A stretch of DNA of 8,371 bases. Source: an uncultured Roseburia sp. Lineage in GTDB: Bacteria; Bacillota; Clostridia; Lachnospirales; Lachnospiraceae. The notes under the pieces were generated by a model. The model worked only from the letters and a program-made list of their open reading frames with translations. It was not told where the DNA came from and made no database searches. The first letter of the stretch is position 1. Each line of letters starts with the position of its first letter. Positions 6,718-8,371 of the stretch are shown piece after piece. The DNA lies in contig CAMENQ010000088.1 in the NCBI GenBank assembly GCA_945928585.1, forward strand, positions 1 to 8,371. Reading direction: 5' to 3'. The position numbers were made by a program, and so were the translations under genes.

Positions 6718-7608
6718 TCACTTTAAACTGCTCTTTGTGGATATACCCTCTACAAGATATTCCTCTCCCTTAAAGAACAGTAAAAGATTTGGTATCATAT
6801 ATATGGCTGCCACTGCAAATGCCAGACCGGTCTCTCCCTCATTGATTTTTGAAAGGAATATTGACAATGGATGTGCATCCGGATCATTTAAAAGTATAAG
6901 TGGCTGCTCTACCATATTCCAATAATCTACAAAAACGAGAATTGCTGCTGAAAACAATGCTCCCTTTATAAGCGGAACACATATATTAATAAATACTCTC
7001 CATTCTCCTGCACCATCTATCCTGGCAGCTTCTATTATCTCATCCGGTATACGCTTCATAAACTTTGTCAAAAGATAAACACTAAACGGCGACATAATAC
7101 CAGGAAGCCATATTGCCCACTTTGTGTTAAGAATATTCAGCCAGTCTGATACAAGATAATTTGGCACAAGTGTAACCTGATATGGCATCAGCATAAGGAT
7201 AATATATGCAAAGAAAATAATTGTTTTCAGTTTCCCCTTAAATCTTGTAAAACTGTATGCTGCCAGTGCTGCTATAAAAATCTGAAAAAGCGTTATTGGA
7301 ACAACATATATGACGGAATTCCAGAATTTCAAAAGGTAATCCGGACTTTTTAACAATACATTTGCATACTGTTCACCTGTCACCATATCAGGTATAAACT
7401 TCAGATTAACCTTTTCACCTATGTACCTTCTTCCCTCATCATCATTTACAGATGCAAATACCTGTCCGTAATTTGATGAAATCTCTGTTTCCGACATAAA
7501 TGAATTTGTTATTGTAAGAACTATGGGGAGCAGGAAAAAAGCAGAAAAAATCAATGCTATAAAAGTCCTTAATATAATACCGGGCAGACCCTTTTTCTTT
7601 TTTTTCAT
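6718..7608 (-). CDS. Carbohydrate ABC transporter permease, MalG-like (CUT1 family)
   Basis: This is one of two membrane subunits of a binding-protein-dependent sugar importer. The 296 residues have about six membrane helices, beginning with IILRTFIALIFSAFFLLPIV. The cytoplasmic EAA loop that docks the ATPase is complete at 193-212: EAARIDGAGEW.., with the conserved proline in ICVPLIKG. The C-terminus ends YLVEGISTKSSLK, like the MalG-family ending. The first extracellular loop (about 38-92) appears longer than usual. The ATG overlaps the MalF-like stop in TAATG, and GGAGG lies in the last codons of that gene, so the two are translationally coupled. Neither a binding protein nor an ATPase is in the window. 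CUT1 systems of Firmicutes often borrow a shared MsmX-type ATPase. The sugar cannot be inferred. Confidence 0.93.
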   Translation of the reverse strand: MKKKKKGLPGIILRTFIALIFSAFFLLPIVLTITNSFMSETEISSNYGQVFASVNDDEGRRYIGEKVNLKFIPDMVTGEQYANVLLKSPDYLLKFWNSVIYVVPITLFQIFIAALAAYSFTRFKGKLKTIIFFAYIILMLMPYQVTLVPNYLVSDWLNILNTKWAIWLPGIMSPFSVYLLTKFMKRIPDEIIEAARIDGAGEWRVFINICVPLIKGALFSAAILVFVDYWNMVEQPLILLNDPDAHPLSIFLSKINEGETGLAFAVAAIYMIPNLLLFFKGEEYLVEGISTKSSLK

Positions 7609-8371
7609 TACCCCTCCACGTCCTTTCCAAATTTATTTTCTACTATAAACAATATTCCGATAATTATAATCATCACTATAGACATAATGATGGCTGCTGC
7701 TGACAATCTCTGATAATTCAGTGAGCCAAAAGCATTATTCATAAAATGCTGCAGCATATAAAGGCTTTCATATGGATAATCTCCCGTCAGAAGATATACC
7801 TCCCTGAATACCTTAAAGGAATTTATAATGGAAAAAATAGTTACAAAAAAGATGGTAGATGACAGATACTTCATCTTTATTCTAAAGAAAAGCTGAATAC
7901 CTGATGCTCCGTCCATTCTTGCAGCCTCTACGACATCCTTTGGTACTGCTGCAAGTGCAGCCATAAAAAGTATCATATTGTAGCCAAGATTTTTCCATAA
8001 AAACAATATAACTACAATTACCATGGCATAGTCTGATTTAAACCAGTCTATTTTATCTGCTCCAAATACACCCAAAAATTCATTCACAACACCATTCTGA
8101 TTAAAAAACACCTGATATACCAAAACGATAGATGCCACAGGCACCATCATAGGTGTAAGAAAAAATGAACGGAACTGGCTTTTTCCAAGTACAGGCTTAT
8201 CCAGCAGACATGCCAGAAGCAATGAAAGAATCACTGCCAATGGCACTGCAATACATGTAAATGCAAGAGTGTTTTTTGCTGCAAGCCTGAATGCCTTATT
8301 ATTGAACAGTTCTATAAAATTGTCCAGAAATACAAAATCCTTATCTGCTGTGTTATTAATAAACGAATAGT
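7608..8371 (-). CDS. Carbohydrate ABC transporter permease, MalF-like (CUT1 family), N-terminus missing
   Basis: This is the partner of the MalG-like permease. The frame is open to the window edge, giving 253 residues. The first visible part, FVFLDNFIELFNN..FRLAAKNTLAFT, matches the region after the first helix of MalF proteins, so only about 40-50 residues are missing. A GTG at 8246 is internal (VPLAVILSLLLACLL) and is not the start. The EAA loop reads EAARMDGASGIQLFFRIKMKYL: EAA, DGA and the spacing are kept, but the position normally held by proline (as in ITLPLL) is lysine. This may change how the ATPase docks. The gene ends in TAATG overlap with the MalG-like gene. A solute-binding protein gene is expected upstream, beyond 8371. 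Confidence 0.92.
   Translation of the reverse strand, partial: YSFINNTADKDFVFLDNFIELFNNKAFRLAAKNTLAFTCIAVPLAVILSLLLACLLDKPVLGKSQFRSFFLTPMMVPVASIVLVYQVFFNQNGVVNEFLGVFGADKIDWFKSDYAMVIVVILFLWKNLGYNMILFMAALAAVPKDVVEAARMDGASGIQLFFRIKMKYLSSTIFFVTIFSIINSFKVFREVYLLTGDYPYESLYMLQHFMNNAFGSLNYQRLSAAAIIMSIVMIIIIGILFIVENKFGKDVEG

Noticed and set aside
7608..8246. MalF-like gene starting at GTG 8246
   Set aside because: The frame continues open to the window edge and the added 41 residues match the MalF family, so the GTG is internal.
1..8371. CRISPR arrays, tRNA/rRNA genes, transposase genes
   Set aside because: No direct-repeat array, cloverleaf or transposase-like reading frame was seen on either strand.

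Overview
The window is AT-rich, tightly packed, and almost everything is encoded on the minus strand. A SpoIVB sporulation protease, a Firmicutes-type chemoreceptor, purine-rich ribosome binding sites and the protein styles together suggest a Gram-positive anaerobe of the Clostridia, most probably Lachnospiraceae. The taxonomic call is an inference from gene style, not from a marker gene.

In the direction of transcription (right to left), the window opens with a four-gene operon at 8371-4107. It has two CUT1-type sugar ABC permeases (MalF-like, cut by the window edge; MalG-like, complete, TAATG overlap), then a HlyD/MacA-type adaptor with a long coiled coil, then a MacB/FtsX-type permease. 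The last protein stops after its second membrane helix, where a palindrome begins. Next come two tandem sigma-A-like promoters, a roughly 165-200 nt leader and a methyl-accepting chemotaxis protein (3785-2052). A compact terminator hairpin follows, lying directly in front of spoIVB (1946-828). A possible sigma-G promoter overlaps this junction. After spoIVB comes a 342-bp, almost full-length inverted repeat (486-827), a good sigma-A promoter, and the N-terminal 131 codons of a LysR-type regulator (394-1).

The most unusual content is non-coding. The 342-bp palindrome (97% arm identity over its outer 91 bp) and the smaller palindrome near 4015-4113 align without gaps from their left ends over about 70 bases at roughly 65% identity. 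Their shared stem shows paired compensatory changes. They therefore look like two members of one palindromic element or structured-RNA family. Both abut the 3' end of a minus-strand gene: the large one touches the spoIVB stop, and the small one runs into the last codons of an apparently truncated permease.

The second notable point is the operon, which joins sugar-importer permeases to an efflux-type adaptor and a MacB-like extracellular domain with no ATPase in view.
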